A stretch of 64,000 bases of DNA from Streptomyces sp. SPB162 (GCF_029504575.1 NZ_JAQFII010000001.1:186001-250000); one strand, 5' to 3'; positions 34,990-44,380 are shown, numbered from the stretch's first letter. Numbers and translations: made by a program. Notes: a model not told the origin generated them from the sequence alone.

Positions 34990-35069
34990 ACGCGATGAAA
35001 GTTAGAGCCGCGCCGAGGCTTCGTCAATGCTTTCGACAGAACTGATCCAACACGGCTCCGGCCCGGTGC

Positions 35070-35081
35070 GGGAGCGCTCCC
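35070..35081. promoter_or_regulatory. CebR-box-like palindrome
   Basis: GGGAGCGCTCCC with flanking C and A matches 13 of 14 positions of the published Streptomyces CebR consensus TGGGAGCGCTCCCA. It lies 133 nt upstream of the GntR start, past the PL1 stop. It may be chance in so GC-rich a genome. Confidence 0.35.
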
Positions 35082-35153
35082 ACATCGGGCCGGATCGGGC
35101 CCGGGTCGCAGTCGGTCAGGGCCTGCGATCAGGGCAGTTGCAAGGGTCCGCGA

Positions 35154-36179
35154 TCAGCCGACCTTGCCGGTGCCCGCCCCCGCCCGGACCTCGGCCGCCA
35201 CCTGCGCGGTGGGGTCGAGGGTGAACGCGTAGGGCGGGCTGGTGAAGGTGCCGGTGCGCGTGATGACGGGGGCCGCGCCGCCGTAGTCGTTGCCACTGGC
35301 GTTGGCGTAGCCGTCGACCGGACTGTCCTCGGTCGTCCACACCGGGAGGTTCACGTTCACGAAGACGTTGTTCTGAACCAGGCACTGCGCGTTCATCAGG
35401 CAGTGGATGCCGCTGGTCGGAGCGTTCTCGTAGAGGTTGTCGTAGGCGTGCAGATGCCCGAACCTGATACGCGGCAGCCGCGAGTCCACGTTGCTGAACC
35501 AGTTGTGCCCGTAGGTGACCCGGATGCTCGCGTCCTCGGAGGCGTTCTTGTCGCTGTGGCCGACGAGCGAGCCCTTGAAGTGGTCGTGCAGGTGATTCCA
35601 GGAGACGGTGACGTCCGTGGAGCCGTGGTTGATGTCCAGCAGCCCGTCGTAGTAGTCCTTGTCGTGCGTGCGGTCGTTGGACAGGTCGTTGTGATCGATC
35701 CAGACGTGGTCGGACTTCTGGATCTGGATGAGGTCGACGGGCGCCTTGGCCAGCGAGATCCTCAGGTTGCGGACGATGACGTTGTGGGCCTTCTTGATGA
35801 ACAGCCCGGCCCCGGTGAGGCCCGAGTCGGCGCCCACACCGACGATGGTCTTGTCCGAGGTCACGTAGATCTGCTCGGTGCCCCGCAGCATCCCCGAGAC
35901 CTTGATCGTCTTCGCTCCCGTCGACTTGGCCTCGGTCACGAGCTGGGCGACCGTGGTGACGGTGACGGTGGTGCCGCCCGCCCCGCCCGTCGTGCCGGCG
36001 CCGTATCCGATGGGCGCGTTCTCGAAGGCCGCTGCCGCGACCACGACCGGACCGGATCCGGTCGCGGGCACGACCGGGCCGGCGCCCGCCGGGGAGGCGA
36101 CGACGGCGACCGAGGCGACACCGGTCGCGACGGCGGCGGCGATCAGGGCCCGGCGGTTGATCGATGGGATCCGCTTCAT
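35154..36179 (-). CDS. Secreted pectate lyase (PL1)
   Basis: A 341-residue protein with a twin-arginine-like NRRALIAAAVATG signal and a compact PL1 beta-helix. Motifs are NVIVRNLRISLA, HVWIDHNDLSNDR, GLLDINHGSTDVTVSWN (calcium site) and SRLPRIRFGHLHAYDN (catalytic Arg region). It cuts polygalacturonate outside the cell. ATG 36179 lies 13 nt after the PL3 stop, so it is cotranscribed with PL3. It belongs to a different PL1 branch from the lyases at 23351 and 49885. Confidence 0.92.
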   Translation of the reverse strand: MKRIPSINRRALIAAAVATGVASVAVVASPAGAGPVVPATGSGPVVVAAAAFENAPIGYGAGTTGGAGGTTVTVTTVAQLVTEAKSTGAKTIKVSGMLRGTEQIYVTSDKTIVGVGADSGLTGAGLFIKKAHNVIVRNLRISLAKAPVDLIQIQKSDHVWIDHNDLSNDRTHDKDYYDGLLDINHGSTDVTVSWNHLHDHFKGSLVGHSDKNASEDASIRVTYGHNWFSNVDSRLPRIRFGHLHAYDNLYENAPTSGIHCLMNAQCLVQNNVFVNVNLPVWTTEDSPVDGYANASGNDYGGAAPVITRTGTFTSPPYAFTLDPTAQVAAEVRAGAGTGKVG

Positions 36180-36192
36180 GGCGTGCCGCCTC

Positions 36193-37023
36193 TCACTTGT
36201 AGGTGATGTCGGATGAGGAGTACAGGCAGTTCACGCCGTCGGGACCACTCCCGATCTTCTTCGGCTCGCCACTGGTCACGCCCTTGTAGCGGTCGCAGGG
36301 GCTGATCTTCTTGCTGCTGTCGTTCACGACGGTGATGCCGGAGAGCTTCGCGGTGTCGCCGTAGTTGGAGTTGATGCCGACGATGGACTTGCCGGGCGAG
36401 GTGACCGTGACGTTCTGGACGATGACGTGCCGCTCGTACTGCTTCTTGCAGTTGCCGCACGAGCGGTAGAGCTTCCCGAAGTCGTTCACCTGGAAGTTCT
36501 TGATGATCATCGTGCCGGGGCCGTTGTGCTGGAAGACCTTGTCCGAGGCCTTGCGCGCACCTCCGCCGTCGATGGTCATGGTCTGCGACGCGGACGTGCC
36601 CTTGAAGGTCGCGGCGTCCTCGCCGACGTCCTGCCACCAGACGTTCTTCAGCGTGCAGGTGCCCAGGCAGTGGATGCCGTCGGCCGCCGGGGAGCCGAGG
36701 ATGACGTTCTGCAGGGTCGCGCCGTTCGCCAGCTCGAAGATCGGATCCTGGCTCTCACTCTGTCCGTCGGTGCCCAGGTCACCGCTGCCGATGTACCGGA
36801 TCATGCCGCCGTCACGGGTGCCGGTCACCTTGATCGTGCTGGTGACCAGCTGGTCGCCGGCCGGCGTCGGCCAACTGGCCGCCGCGGGTGCGGCTTGGGG
36901 CGCCGGGGCCTGCGCGGACGCGGATCCCGGGACGGTGACCAGTCCGGTCACGGCCAGGGCGATGGCCGCCAACGGCGCGAGAACGGCGGGGACGACCCGC
37001 CGGGTGGATGTACGTGCTGCCAT
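36193..37023 (-). CDS. Secreted pectate lyase (PL3)
   Basis: A 276-residue protein: a Sec/Tat-type signal (TRRVVPAVLAPLAAIALAVTG), an Ala/Pro linker, then a PL3 domain with DGIHCLGTCTLKNVWWQDVGEDAATFKG, here cited from residues of the block GIHC to ATFK. Cysteine pairs (CLGTC; CGNC) are typical. It eliminates polygalacturonate. I chose ATG 37023, with GGAGG about 6 nt upstream; the frame is open up to 37164. It is the first gene of the PL3-PL1 unit, under a good promoter and two operators. Confidence 0.92.
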   Translation of the reverse strand: MAARTSTRRVVPAVLAPLAAIALAVTGLVTVPGSASAQAPAPQAAPAAASWPTPAGDQLVTSTIKVTGTRDGGMIRYIGSGDLGTDGQSESQDPIFELANGATLQNVILGSPAADGIHCLGTCTLKNVWWQDVGEDAATFKGTSASQTMTIDGGGARKASDKVFQHNGPGTMIIKNFQVNDFGKLYRSCGNCKKQYERHVIVQNVTVTSPGKSIVGINSNYGDTAKLSGITVVNDSSKKISPCDRYKGVTSGEPKKIGSGPDGVNCLYSSSDITYK

Positions 37024-37123
37024 GTCGGTCCTCCATGGGGGGATGTCGAAGGATGCGGCTGCCTCAGACCCGTTCACGGTTGAAAGTCGAAGTTCATGTC
37101 CGTGAACGATGGGGCCGGTGATG

Positions 37124-37152
37124 AAGTTAGAGAGCAAGCGCGTACCTGTCAA
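37124..37152 (-). promoter_or_regulatory. Promoter of the PL3-PL1 unit
   Basis: TTGACA (37152-37147), a 17-nt spacer and TAACTT (37129-37124) on the minus strand. The operator GCAAGCGCGTAC lies within the spacer. Confidence 0.65.
37134..37145. promoter_or_regulatory. Operator in the PL3 promoter spacer
   Basis: GCAAGCGCGTAC differs by one base from GCAAGCGCTTAC, the site before the importer at 31540. Its position between -35 and -10 fits repression. Confidence 0.55.
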
Positions 37153-37189
37153 TGACCTGAACAAGCGGATATCCCAGGGGAGTTGATGA

Positions 37190-37201
37190 GCAAGCGCTTG
37201 C
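37190..37201. promoter_or_regulatory. Perfect palindromic operator upstream of PL3
   Basis: GCAAGCGCTTGC is a perfect 12-bp palindrome, 56 bp from the spacer site. Two spaced sites could allow a repression loop. Confidence 0.6.
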
Positions 37202-37217
37202 CCTCGGGCAGGCGAAA

Positions 37218-37246
37218 GCGGCCGACCACGCGAAGTGGTCGGCCGC
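37218..37246. terminator. Terminator after the GH51 gene
   Basis: A perfect 12-bp stem (GCGGCCGACCAC / GTGGTCGGCCGC) with a 5-nt loop, 21 nt past the GH51 stop. Confidence 0.8.
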
Positions 37247-37267
37247 CGCCGCGCGGACGGTGTCCGC

Positions 37268-40200
37268 TCAGCCGATGGTGAGTTGGGTCACCGAGTTGGC
37301 CGGAAACGTACGCGTGAAGGTGGCTCCCAGGCCGGTCACCGCGGTAGTGACCGGGACGACATGACGGGGGTCGGTGAGGGTGTTGGTGTCGGAGGGGCCG
37401 GCCGAGGTCAGGGTGACCGCGGTACCGGTGGTCGGGACGGCCGCGGCGGCCCCCGCCAGGTTGACGGTGATCGACTGCGCGTTGCCGCTCGGGTTCACGA
37501 CGGTGAGGTAGTACTTCCCCGTCCTGGACGAGCGGCTGACCACCTGGTTGACGGTGCTGGTGCCGGCGTAGGAGGCGGACAGGATCTGATCGCCGTGTGC
37601 GGCGGCCATCATCTGCTGGACGTAGGCGCTGGGCGAGTTGTAGCTGGTCGAGGCGTCGAAGGCGATCAGGTTGGTGTTCCACTGGACGCTGTTGACGTTG
37701 GCCAGCAGCGGGGCGTACGCCTCCATCGCCACCACGTCGGAGTTGCGCTGCAGATTGGTGAGCCAGGAGGCGTCACCGATAGCGCCCGCCAGGTTCGGGG
37801 TCGGCCGGCCGATCTGGGAGGCCCACTCCCCCTCGAACACCTTCGGGCCGCTGCGCGAGTAGGTGTCGTACGCGTGGGCGTTCGCGTTGAACCAGCCGGG
37901 CGAACGGTAGTTGTGCAGGTCCACCACGTCCGGAGTACGTGCGGAGACGCCGGTGGTGGCGATCAGCTTCAGCGCGGGATAGGCGGCCCTGATGGCGTCG
38001 TGGAACTGCGCGTAGCGGCCGTTGCCACCGTCGTAGCTGCCGGTGGTGTCGAACCAGTCCTCGTTGCCTATCTCCACGTACTTGAGGGAGAACGGGGCGG
38101 GGTGCCCGTCGGCGGCCCGCTTGGCGCCCCAGCGGGTCGTGACGGCGCCGGTGACGTACTGGATCTCGTCCAGGGCGTCCTGGACGTACGGGGAGAGCTG
38201 GTCCAGCGGGACGACGTCGTGCTGCAGGGAGTATCCGGCGTAGACCCCGAGGACGGGCTGCGCACCGAGGTCCTCGCACCATTCGAGGTACTCCAGCAGG
38301 CCGAGGCCGTCCGTGGACCAGTAGCCCCAGGGGTCCTGGTGGCCGGGCCGGCTCTCGGTCGCGCCGAGGGTCTTCTTCCAGTCGAAGCGTTCGGCGACCG
38401 TGTTGCCCTCGAGGTAGTTGCCGCCCGGCAACCGGATGAAGGAGGGCTCGAGGGCCTTCATCTTCTCCATCAGGTCGACCCGCAGGCCGTTGGGGCGGTT
38501 CTTGTACGTCGGCGGGAAGAGCGACACGTTGCTCAGCCACAGGGTGGCCCCCGCCGCCTTCTCCGAGGAGAGCACGAAGCGGTTGTCGGAACTGGTGGGG
38601 GCACCGGCCTTGGTCTTCAGGGTGACGGTGTACTTCTTCCAGGCGCTCGTGAGGGAAGGGATGCTCGCCGTCGCGTACGGCGTGCCGCCGGTGCTCTCCA
38701 GGGAGAGCTTGAGCGGACCGGTGAACCCCGGGGCGGCCTTGGCGTACAGCGAGGCGGTGTACCGGGTGGACGGCTTGACGGGGATGCCCCAGAAGCCGCC
38801 GTTCGCGACCCCTGCCCGGTTGCCGGCCGAGGCCTTGGCCAGGGAGACCTTCAGCGAACGGGTCAGCGCGGTGTTGAGCGGGTTCGCGGTGTCCAGGGCG
38901 ATGCTCGCCGAGCCGCCGGTGGAACTGACGGCGGACCACGAGTCCGGTCCGGAGGCACTGGCCATCAGGGAGCGGTTCTGCAGCAGTTCGCCGTACAGGC
39001 CGCCCTCGCCCGAGTGGTTGATGTCCTCGGTCATCAGGCCGAAGAAGTCACTGGGCAGCGCGTGCGCGGCGGTGCCCGCGTCGACGGTGAGGGTGCCGTT
39101 GCCCTGGCCGAGGAGGTTCTCCAGTTCGGGAGCGGTCACCGGGTGGTCGTGCAGCACCACGTCGTCGATGGTGGCGTCGGCGAAGTCGGCCGGGTTGCCG
39201 TTGTACTCGCCGCGGCCGACCGCTGTGCCCGCGGACGCCTTCCAGGGGGTGGTGTAGGCGACCGTGGACTGCAGGATGCCGTTGACGTACAGCCTCAGTC
39301 GGCCTGACGCGTTGTCGCTGACGCCGGTGAGGTGGTACCAGGTCCCGATGGCCGGGGCCGTCTTCGCGTCGGCGTGGCCGGCGGTGGCGGTGGAGCTGTC
39401 GGACGCGAGCCGGGTGAAGGCGAACTTGCCGGTGTTGCCGCGCAGTTGCAGGTAGAAGCCGGAGACGGCGGTTCCGTCCGTGCTCACGAAGGTCTGGTAT
39501 CCGGTGAGGGTGTTGAGCTTGACCCAGGCCGAGACCGAGAACGACTGCGAGGTGTCCGTCGCGGCGGTGGTGGAGGTCGCGGACGAGGTGGCCGTCCCGT
39601 TGGAGCGCAGGGCGTACGCACCGGTCCTGCCGGCGGTCCAGGCGGCCGTCGCGCCCAGGGTGAGGGGGTGGTCATGGCCGGAACCGTCCGCGGCGGAGGT
39701 TCCGGTGCCCGCGTCGAACGCCCAGTGCGCGGACTGGTCCAGCGCGGTCACCGCGGACGCGGACAGCGCGCCGGTGTGGAACCGCACGTCGTCCACGCCT
39801 CCGCTGAGGAAGTCCACCGGGTTCCCGGCGTACTTGCCGCGGCCGATGACCGCGTGCCCTGCCGCCTTCCACGGCGTGGTGTACGGGACGGTCGTCTGCG
39901 GCTTGCCGTTGACGTACAGCGTGAGGGTGCCGGCCGCGGCGTCCTGGACTCCCGTGAGGTGGTACCAGGTACCGACGGCCGGGGTGTCGGCGGCGGCTGC
40001 GACGGCGGCCGCCCCGGGGGTGTCCGAGGCCAGTCGGGCGAAAGCGAACGTCCCGGTGTCGCCGCGCAGTCCGAGGTAGAAGCCGCTGACCTCACTGCCG
40101 TCGACACTCACGGCGGTCTGGTAGCCGTCGGTGTTGTTGAGCTTCACCCAGGCGGAGACGCTGAAGGAGGCGGAGGTGTCGACGATCGGGGCACCGAGGT

Positions 40201-40501
40201 CGATGTTGCCGGTGCCGGTGCCGTTCGTCGCGATGCTGCCGGCTCCCACCTGTCCGGCCGCGTGGGTGGCTCCGGCCCCGATGCTGCCCGGGTGGGCGCC
40301 GCCGGAGTCGTCGGCCGCCGTGTCGCCGGCGGTCTCGTCCAGGGACCAGTGCCCGGCCAGGGCGGTGTCGGCGGCCGCGGGGGTGGCCGCGAGGGGGACG
40401 AACGCGGCGGTGAGGAGCGCCGCGCTCGTGGCGAGGGCGGCGGCGGTGCGCAGCCTTCGCCGCTGCTGACGGCGTGGTCGACGGGGCAGGGCGAAGTGCA
40501 T
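37268..40501 (-). CDS. Secreted GH51 alpha-L-arabinofuranosidase with two LamG-like domains
   Basis: A 1077-residue protein. After a signal peptide (to about AAADT, residue 46) come two tandem concanavalin/LamG-like domains (about 50-245 and 255-455), clearly duplicates (both with SFSVSAWVKLN, GTWYHLTGV and YTTPWKA). Then a linker and a GH51 domain with acid/base EIGNED (Glu814) and nucleophile FEGEWA (Glu892), and a C-terminal beta-sandwich. It removes arabinofuranose from arabinan or arabinoxylan outside the cell. Most bacterial GH51 enzymes are intracellular, so this is the secreted multidomain type. It is framed by terminators and therefore forms its own unit. Confidence 0.92.
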   Translation of the reverse strand: MHFALPRRPRRQQRRRLRTAAALATSAALLTAAFVPLAATPAAADTALAGHWSLDETAGDTAADDSGGAHPGSIGAGATHAAGQVGAGSIATNGTGTGNIDLGAPIVDTSASFSVSAWVKLNNTDGYQTAVSVDGSEVSGFYLGLRGDTGTFAFARLASDTPGAAAVAAAADTPAVGTWYHLTGVQDAAAGTLTLYVNGKPQTTVPYTTPWKAAGHAVIGRGKYAGNPVDFLSGGVDDVRFHTGALSASAVTALDQSAHWAFDAGTGTSAADGSGHDHPLTLGATAAWTAGRTGAYALRSNGTATSSATSTTAATDTSQSFSVSAWVKLNTLTGYQTFVSTDGTAVSGFYLQLRGNTGKFAFTRLASDSSTATAGHADAKTAPAIGTWYHLTGVSDNASGRLRLYVNGILQSTVAYTTPWKASAGTAVGRGEYNGNPADFADATIDDVVLHDHPVTAPELENLLGQGNGTLTVDAGTAAHALPSDFFGLMTEDINHSGEGGLYGELLQNRSLMASASGPDSWSAVSSTGGSASIALDTANPLNTALTRSLKVSLAKASAGNRAGVANGGFWGIPVKPSTRYTASLYAKAAPGFTGPLKLSLESTGGTPYATASIPSLTSAWKKYTVTLKTKAGAPTSSDNRFVLSSEKAAGATLWLSNVSLFPPTYKNRPNGLRVDLMEKMKALEPSFIRLPGGNYLEGNTVAERFDWKKTLGATESRPGHQDPWGYWSTDGLGLLEYLEWCEDLGAQPVLGVYAGYSLQHDVVPLDQLSPYVQDALDEIQYVTGAVTTRWGAKRAADGHPAPFSLKYVEIGNEDWFDTTGSYDGGNGRYAQFHDAIRAAYPALKLIATTGVSARTPDVVDLHNYRSPGWFNANAHAYDTYSRSGPKVFEGEWASQIGRPTPNLAGAIGDASWLTNLQRNSDVVAMEAYAPLLANVNSVQWNTNLIAFDASTSYNSPSAYVQQMMAAAHGDQILSASYAGTSTVNQVVSRSSRTGKYYLTVVNPSGNAQSITVNLAGAAAAVPTTGTAVTLTSAGPSDTNTLTDPRHVVPVTTAVTGLGATFTRTFPANSVTQLTIG

Positions 40502-40591
40502 GGGTCTCCCTTGAACGGTGGGGAAGGGTGGATTCCATGGCGCGGAGGGGGTGTGGGCCCCACGGGGTGGCGGGCGGATGTTCGTCCCCGT

Positions 40592-40632
40592 GCCGCACGG
40601 CCGCGCGGGTCAGGAGCGCGCGGCCGTGCGGC
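40592..40632. terminator. Terminator at the end of the arabinose operon
   Basis: A perfect 16-bp stem (GCCGCACGGCCGCGCG / CGCGCGGCCGTGCGGC) with a 9-nt loop, 39 nt past the yjfF-type stop and 90 nt before the GH51 start. Confidence 0.8.
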
Positions 40633-40671
40633 TGCTGGGTGGTCCGGTCGGGCAGGCGGGCTGACGAGAAG

Positions 40672-41682
40672 TCAGGCGCGCCGACGGGACGTCATGAGGC
40701 GCTGCAGCAGGACGAAGGCGAACAGCAGAGTGCCGACCGCGATCTTCGTCCACCAGGAGCTGAGCGTGCCTTCGAAGGTGATGATGGTCTTGATGACCCC
40801 GAGGACGAGGACACCCAGCAGGGTGCCCAGCACGTAGCCGGAGCCGCCGGACAGGATCGTCCCGCCGATCACCACCGCGGCGATCGCGTCGAGCTCCGTG
40901 CCGACCAGGTGCAGGCTGTAGCCGGACAGCGTGTAGAGCGTGAACAGCACCCCGCCCAAGGCCGAGCACAGCCCGCTGACCGTGTAGGCGCGGATCACCG
41001 TCCGGCCGACCGGCACGCCCATCAGCAGCGCCGACTGCGCGTTGCCGCCGACCGCGTACACCGCGCGGCCGAAGCCCGTGTAGTGCAGCGTCAGGAAGGC
41101 GATGGCGACGACGGCCAGCGCGATCACCACCGACCAGGAGACGAACACGCCGCCGGGGAAGGTGACATGGGACTGCGCGAGGGTGGTGAAGACCGGGTCG
41201 TCGATCGGGATCGAGTTGGTGCTGATCAGATAGCACAGGCCGCGGGCGAAGAACATCCCGGCCAGCGTCGCGATGAAGGGCTGGACCTCGAAGTGGTGGA
41301 TGGCGTAGCCCATGGCGCCCCCGATCAGGGCGCCGACCGCCAGGACCACCGGGATGACCAGGGCCGGCGGCCACCCGTGCTGCTGGACGAGGGTGGCGCA
41401 CAGCATCGTGGAGAGCGCGGCGACGGCTCCCACCGAGAGGTCGATGCCACCGGTGAGGATCACGAACGTCATCCCGACGGCGATGACCAGCAGGAACGCG
41501 TTGTCCACGAAGAGGTTGGCGATGGTCTGCCCGGCCAGGAAGTCCAGGTAGCGGTAGTTGCCCGCTTCGAGGGTCAGCGCGAACAGGACGGCGGTGGCCA
41601 TGACCGGGACGTAGTCGCGGTGCTGGGCCAGGAAGGTGCGCACGCCGCGGCCGGCGGCTGCGCGGGGCTGGGTCGCGCTCAT
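40672..41682 (-). CDS. yjfF: Sugar ABC transporter permease (YjfF type)
   Basis: A 336-residue BPD_transp_2 permease with about ten hydrophobic segments and the family signature GGIDLSVGAVAALS. YISTNSIPID-like sequence (LISTNSIPIDDPVF) is characteristic of YjfF. The start overlaps the YtfT stop by ATGA. YjfF and YtfT form the paired channel of the galactofuranose/arabinose-type importer; linkage to araBDA points to L-arabinose or an arabino-oligosaccharide as cargo here. Confidence 0.85.
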   Translation of the reverse strand: MSATQPRAAAGRGVRTFLAQHRDYVPVMATAVLFALTLEAGNYRYLDFLAGQTIANLFVDNAFLLVIAVGMTFVILTGGIDLSVGAVAALSTMLCATLVQQHGWPPALVIPVVLAVGALIGGAMGYAIHHFEVQPFIATLAGMFFARGLCYLISTNSIPIDDPVFTTLAQSHVTFPGGVFVSWSVVIALAVVAIAFLTLHYTGFGRAVYAVGGNAQSALLMGVPVGRTVIRAYTVSGLCSALGGVLFTLYTLSGYSLHLVGTELDAIAAVVIGGTILSGGSGYVLGTLLGVLVLGVIKTIITFEGTLSSWWTKIAVGTLLFAFVLLQRLMTSRRRA

Positions 41683-42806
41683 AGGGTGGTCGCCCCCTTC
41701 GGGCTCTGGGCGGCGTTCGCCGGTGCGTGGTCCCGGACAGTGCCCGGGCGCTTCGCGGTGACGTCCGCGCGGGCGCCACCGCCGGTACCCGATCGGCGGG
41801 GCACCTTGCGCGAGAGCACCTTGGCGCGGAACGCCGGGGATTGCAGCAGACAGACCGCCATCACGACCAGCGCCTTGAACACCAGCGTCGTCTCGGGCGG
41901 CACTCCGACGGTGTAGACCGTGGTGGACAGCGTCTGGATGACCAAGGCGCCGATGGCGGTGCCGCCGAGGTGGAAGCGGCCCCCGGTGAGTGAGGTACCG
42001 CCGATGACGACGGCCAGGATCGCGTCGAGCTCGATCCACAGACCCGCGTTGTTCCCGTCCGCGGCGGCCACGTTGGAGCTGATCATCAACCCGGCGCCCG
42101 CCGCGCACAGCGCGCAGAACGCGTAGACCGCGATCGTCAGGCCGCGGGCCCGGATGCCGACCAGCCGGCTGGCCTCCTTGTTGCCGCCGACCGATTCGAG
42201 CAGCAGCCCCAGTGCGGTGCGCCGGACGACGAGGCCGGTCAGCACGAGCACCGCGGCGGCGATCAGCACCGACAGCGGGAGGCCGAGTTCGTAGCCGCCG
42301 CCGATCAGGTGGTAAGGCTCGCTGTTGACCGTGATGATCTTGCCGCTGGTGATCATCTGTGCGACGCCGCGCCCCGCGACCATCAGGATCAGGGTGGCGA
42401 TGATCGGCTGCATGCCGATCCCGGCGACCAGCACGCCGTTCCACACGCCCAGGGCGACACAGATGCCCAGGGCGAGCAGGACCGCGACGATCACCCCGCC
42501 GGCGCTGTGCTGGTCGGCGAGGTCGCTGATGTTCAGGCAGGCGACGGCGCCGGAGATGGCGACCACGGCGCCGACCGACAGGTCGATGCCGCCGATGGCG
42601 ATGACCAGGGTCATGCCGAGGGCGACCAGCAGCAGCGGCGAGCCGAGCCGCAGGATGTCGACCAGGCTGCCGAAGAGGTGGCCGTCGCGGATCTGGATCG
42701 AGAAGAAGTCGGGGGTGTAGACGACGTTGGTGATCAGCAGGGCGGCGAGCAACGCGAGCGGCCAGAACAGCCGGTGGGCGGCCAGCCTGGTGACGAGGGG
42801 CGGCAT
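41679..42806 (-). CDS. ytfT: Sugar ABC transporter permease (YtfT type)
   Basis: A 375-residue permease of the same family, with GMTLVIAIGGIDLSVGAVVA and the long periplasmic-facing stretch ISSNVAAADGNNAGLW typical of YtfT. It has a hydrophilic C-terminal tail (KVPRRSGTGGGARADV). The ATG overlaps the ATPase stop (TGATG). It is part of one leftward operon from araB. Confidence 0.87.
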   Translation of the reverse strand: MPPLVTRLAAHRLFWPLALLAALLITNVVYTPDFFSIQIRDGHLFGSLVDILRLGSPLLLVALGMTLVIAIGGIDLSVGAVVAISGAVACLNISDLADQHSAGGVIVAVLLALGICVALGVWNGVLVAGIGMQPIIATLILMVAGRGVAQMITSGKIITVNSEPYHLIGGGYELGLPLSVLIAAAVLVLTGLVVRRTALGLLLESVGGNKEASRLVGIRARGLTIAVYAFCALCAAGAGLMISSNVAAADGNNAGLWIELDAILAVVIGGTSLTGGRFHLGGTAIGALVIQTLSTTVYTVGVPPETTLVFKALVVMAVCLLQSPAFRAKVLSRKVPRRSGTGGGARADVTAKRPGTVRDHAPANAAQSPKGATTL

Positions 42807-44335
42807 CAGTGGGTCCCTCCGGTCGCGATGGTCTCCATCAGCCGGTCCAAGGTGAGTTCTTCGGTGTTGGCGAGCGTCGCCACGAGTTCGCGGTCCCGCA
42901 GCACCGCGACGGTGTCGGACAGACTCAGCACCTCTTCGAGTTCGGCGGAGACGTAGACCACCGCCATGCCGTCCGCGGCGAGCGAGGCCACCAGCCGCTG
43001 AATCTCGGCCTTGGCCCCGATGTCGATCCCGCGGGTCGGCTCGTCCAGGATCAGCAGTTTCGGTTCGGTGATCAGCCACCGGGCGAGCAGCACCTTCTGC
43101 TGGTTGCCGCCACTCAGGTTCCGCACGACCGCCTCCGGGTCCGCCGGGTGGATGTGCAGCGCGGCGATCCAGTGCGCGACCAGCTCCTCCGTCTTCCGGG
43201 CGGGCAGCGCCCTGACCCAGCCGCGGGCGGCCTGCAGGGCGAGGACGATGTTCTCCCTGACCGTCAGATCGGGGATGATCCCCTCGCTCCTGCGGTTCTC
43301 CGAGCAGAAGGCGATGCCGCGCCGGATGGCGGCGCGGGGGCTGCGAAGCGTGGCGGTCCGCCCGTCGACCGTGAGGCCGCCGGTGTCGGCGCGGTCGGCG
43401 CCGGCCAGCAGCCGGGCGGTCTCCGAGCGTCCCGCGCCGAGCAGCCCGGCCAGGCCCAGCACCTCCCCCGGGCGCACGGCGAGGTCGAACGGCGCGATGG
43501 CGCCCTTGCGCCCCAGAGCGTGCGCCTCGACGAACGCGGTTCCGGCCGGACGGTCCCGGTCGCCCCGCCCCCGCTCGGTGAGCTCCCCGAGTTCCTGCCC
43601 GAGCATCGCCGACACCAGCTCGATCTGCGGCAGGTGCGCGGTGCGGTACTCACCGACGAGACGGCCGTCACGGAGCACGGTGATCCGGTCGGACACGTCG
43701 TAGACCTGATCCAGGAAGTGCGTCACGAACAGGATCGCCACGCCCTCACCGCGCAGCCGCCGGATCACCTTGAACAGCTGCGTCACCTCCTCACGGTCCA
43801 GGCTGGAGGTGGGCTCGTCGAGGATCAGCACCTTCGCCCGGATGTCCACGGCGCGGGCGATGGCGACCATCTGCTGCAGCGCGAGCGGAAGGGTGTCCAA
43901 CGGCGCGCGGACGTCGATCTCCAGATCCAGGCCTGCCAGCAGGTCACGGGCGCGGCGGCGCAGCTCGGACCAGGCGATGCGGCCGAGCCTGCGGGGCTCG
44001 CGGCCGAGGAAGATGTTCTCCGCGACCGACAGGTTGGGGCAGAGGTTGACCTCCTGGTACACGGTGCTGACCCCGGCCTGCTGCGCCTGCAGCGGGCCGG
44101 CGAAACGGACCTCGTGGCCGTCCAGCGTCACCGTCCCCGCCTCGGCCTCGTGCACGCCGGTCAGCACCTTGATCAGGGTGGACTTCCCGGCGCCGTTCTC
44201 GCCCATCAGGGCGTGCACTTCACCGGGGTACAGGTCGAGACCGACGTCGGACAGTGCCCGGACGCCGGCGAACTCCTTGGTGATGCCGGCCATCCGGAGG
44301 ATGGGTGGAGCGGGACTGGGCTGCGGCGTCGACAT
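42806..44335 (-). CDS. ytfR: Sugar ABC transporter ATP-binding protein (YtfR type)
   Basis: A 509-residue ATPase with two fused nucleotide-binding domains, as in RbsA/AraG. The first has Walker [10 protein letters not shown] and Walker B LILDEPTSS; the second ends with the signature [14 protein letters not shown] and Walker [10 protein letters not shown]. The degenerate second Walker A (GLLGAGRSE) is usual for this class. Unlike the MalFG-type importers in the window, this system carries its own ATPase. Confidence 0.9.
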   Translation of the reverse strand: MSTPQPSPAPPILRMAGITKEFAGVRALSDVGLDLYPGEVHALMGENGAGKSTLIKVLTGVHEAEAGTVTLDGHEVRFAGPLQAQQAGVSTVYQEVNLCPNLSVAENIFLGREPRRLGRIAWSELRRRARDLLAGLDLEIDVRAPLDTLPLALQQMVAIARAVDIRAKVLILDEPTSSLDREEVTQLFKVIRRLRGEGVAILFVTHFLDQVYDVSDRITVLRDGRLVGEYRTAHLPQIELVSAMLGQELGELTERGRGDRDRPAGTAFVEAHALGRKGAIAPFDLAVRPGEVLGLAGLLGAGRSETARLLAGADRADTGGLTVDGRTATLRSPRAAIRRGIAFCSENRRSEGIIPDLTVRENIVLALQAARGWVRALPARKTEELVAHWIAALHIHPADPEAVVRNLSGGNQQKVLLARWLITEPKLLILDEPTRGIDIGAKAEIQRLVASLAADGMAVVYVSAELEEVLSLSDTVAVLRDRELVATLANTEELTLDRLMETIATGGTH

Positions 44336-44380
44336 GGGAGCTCCTCTCCTCGGGCCGCTCAGGCTCCGGCCGGGTCCGGG

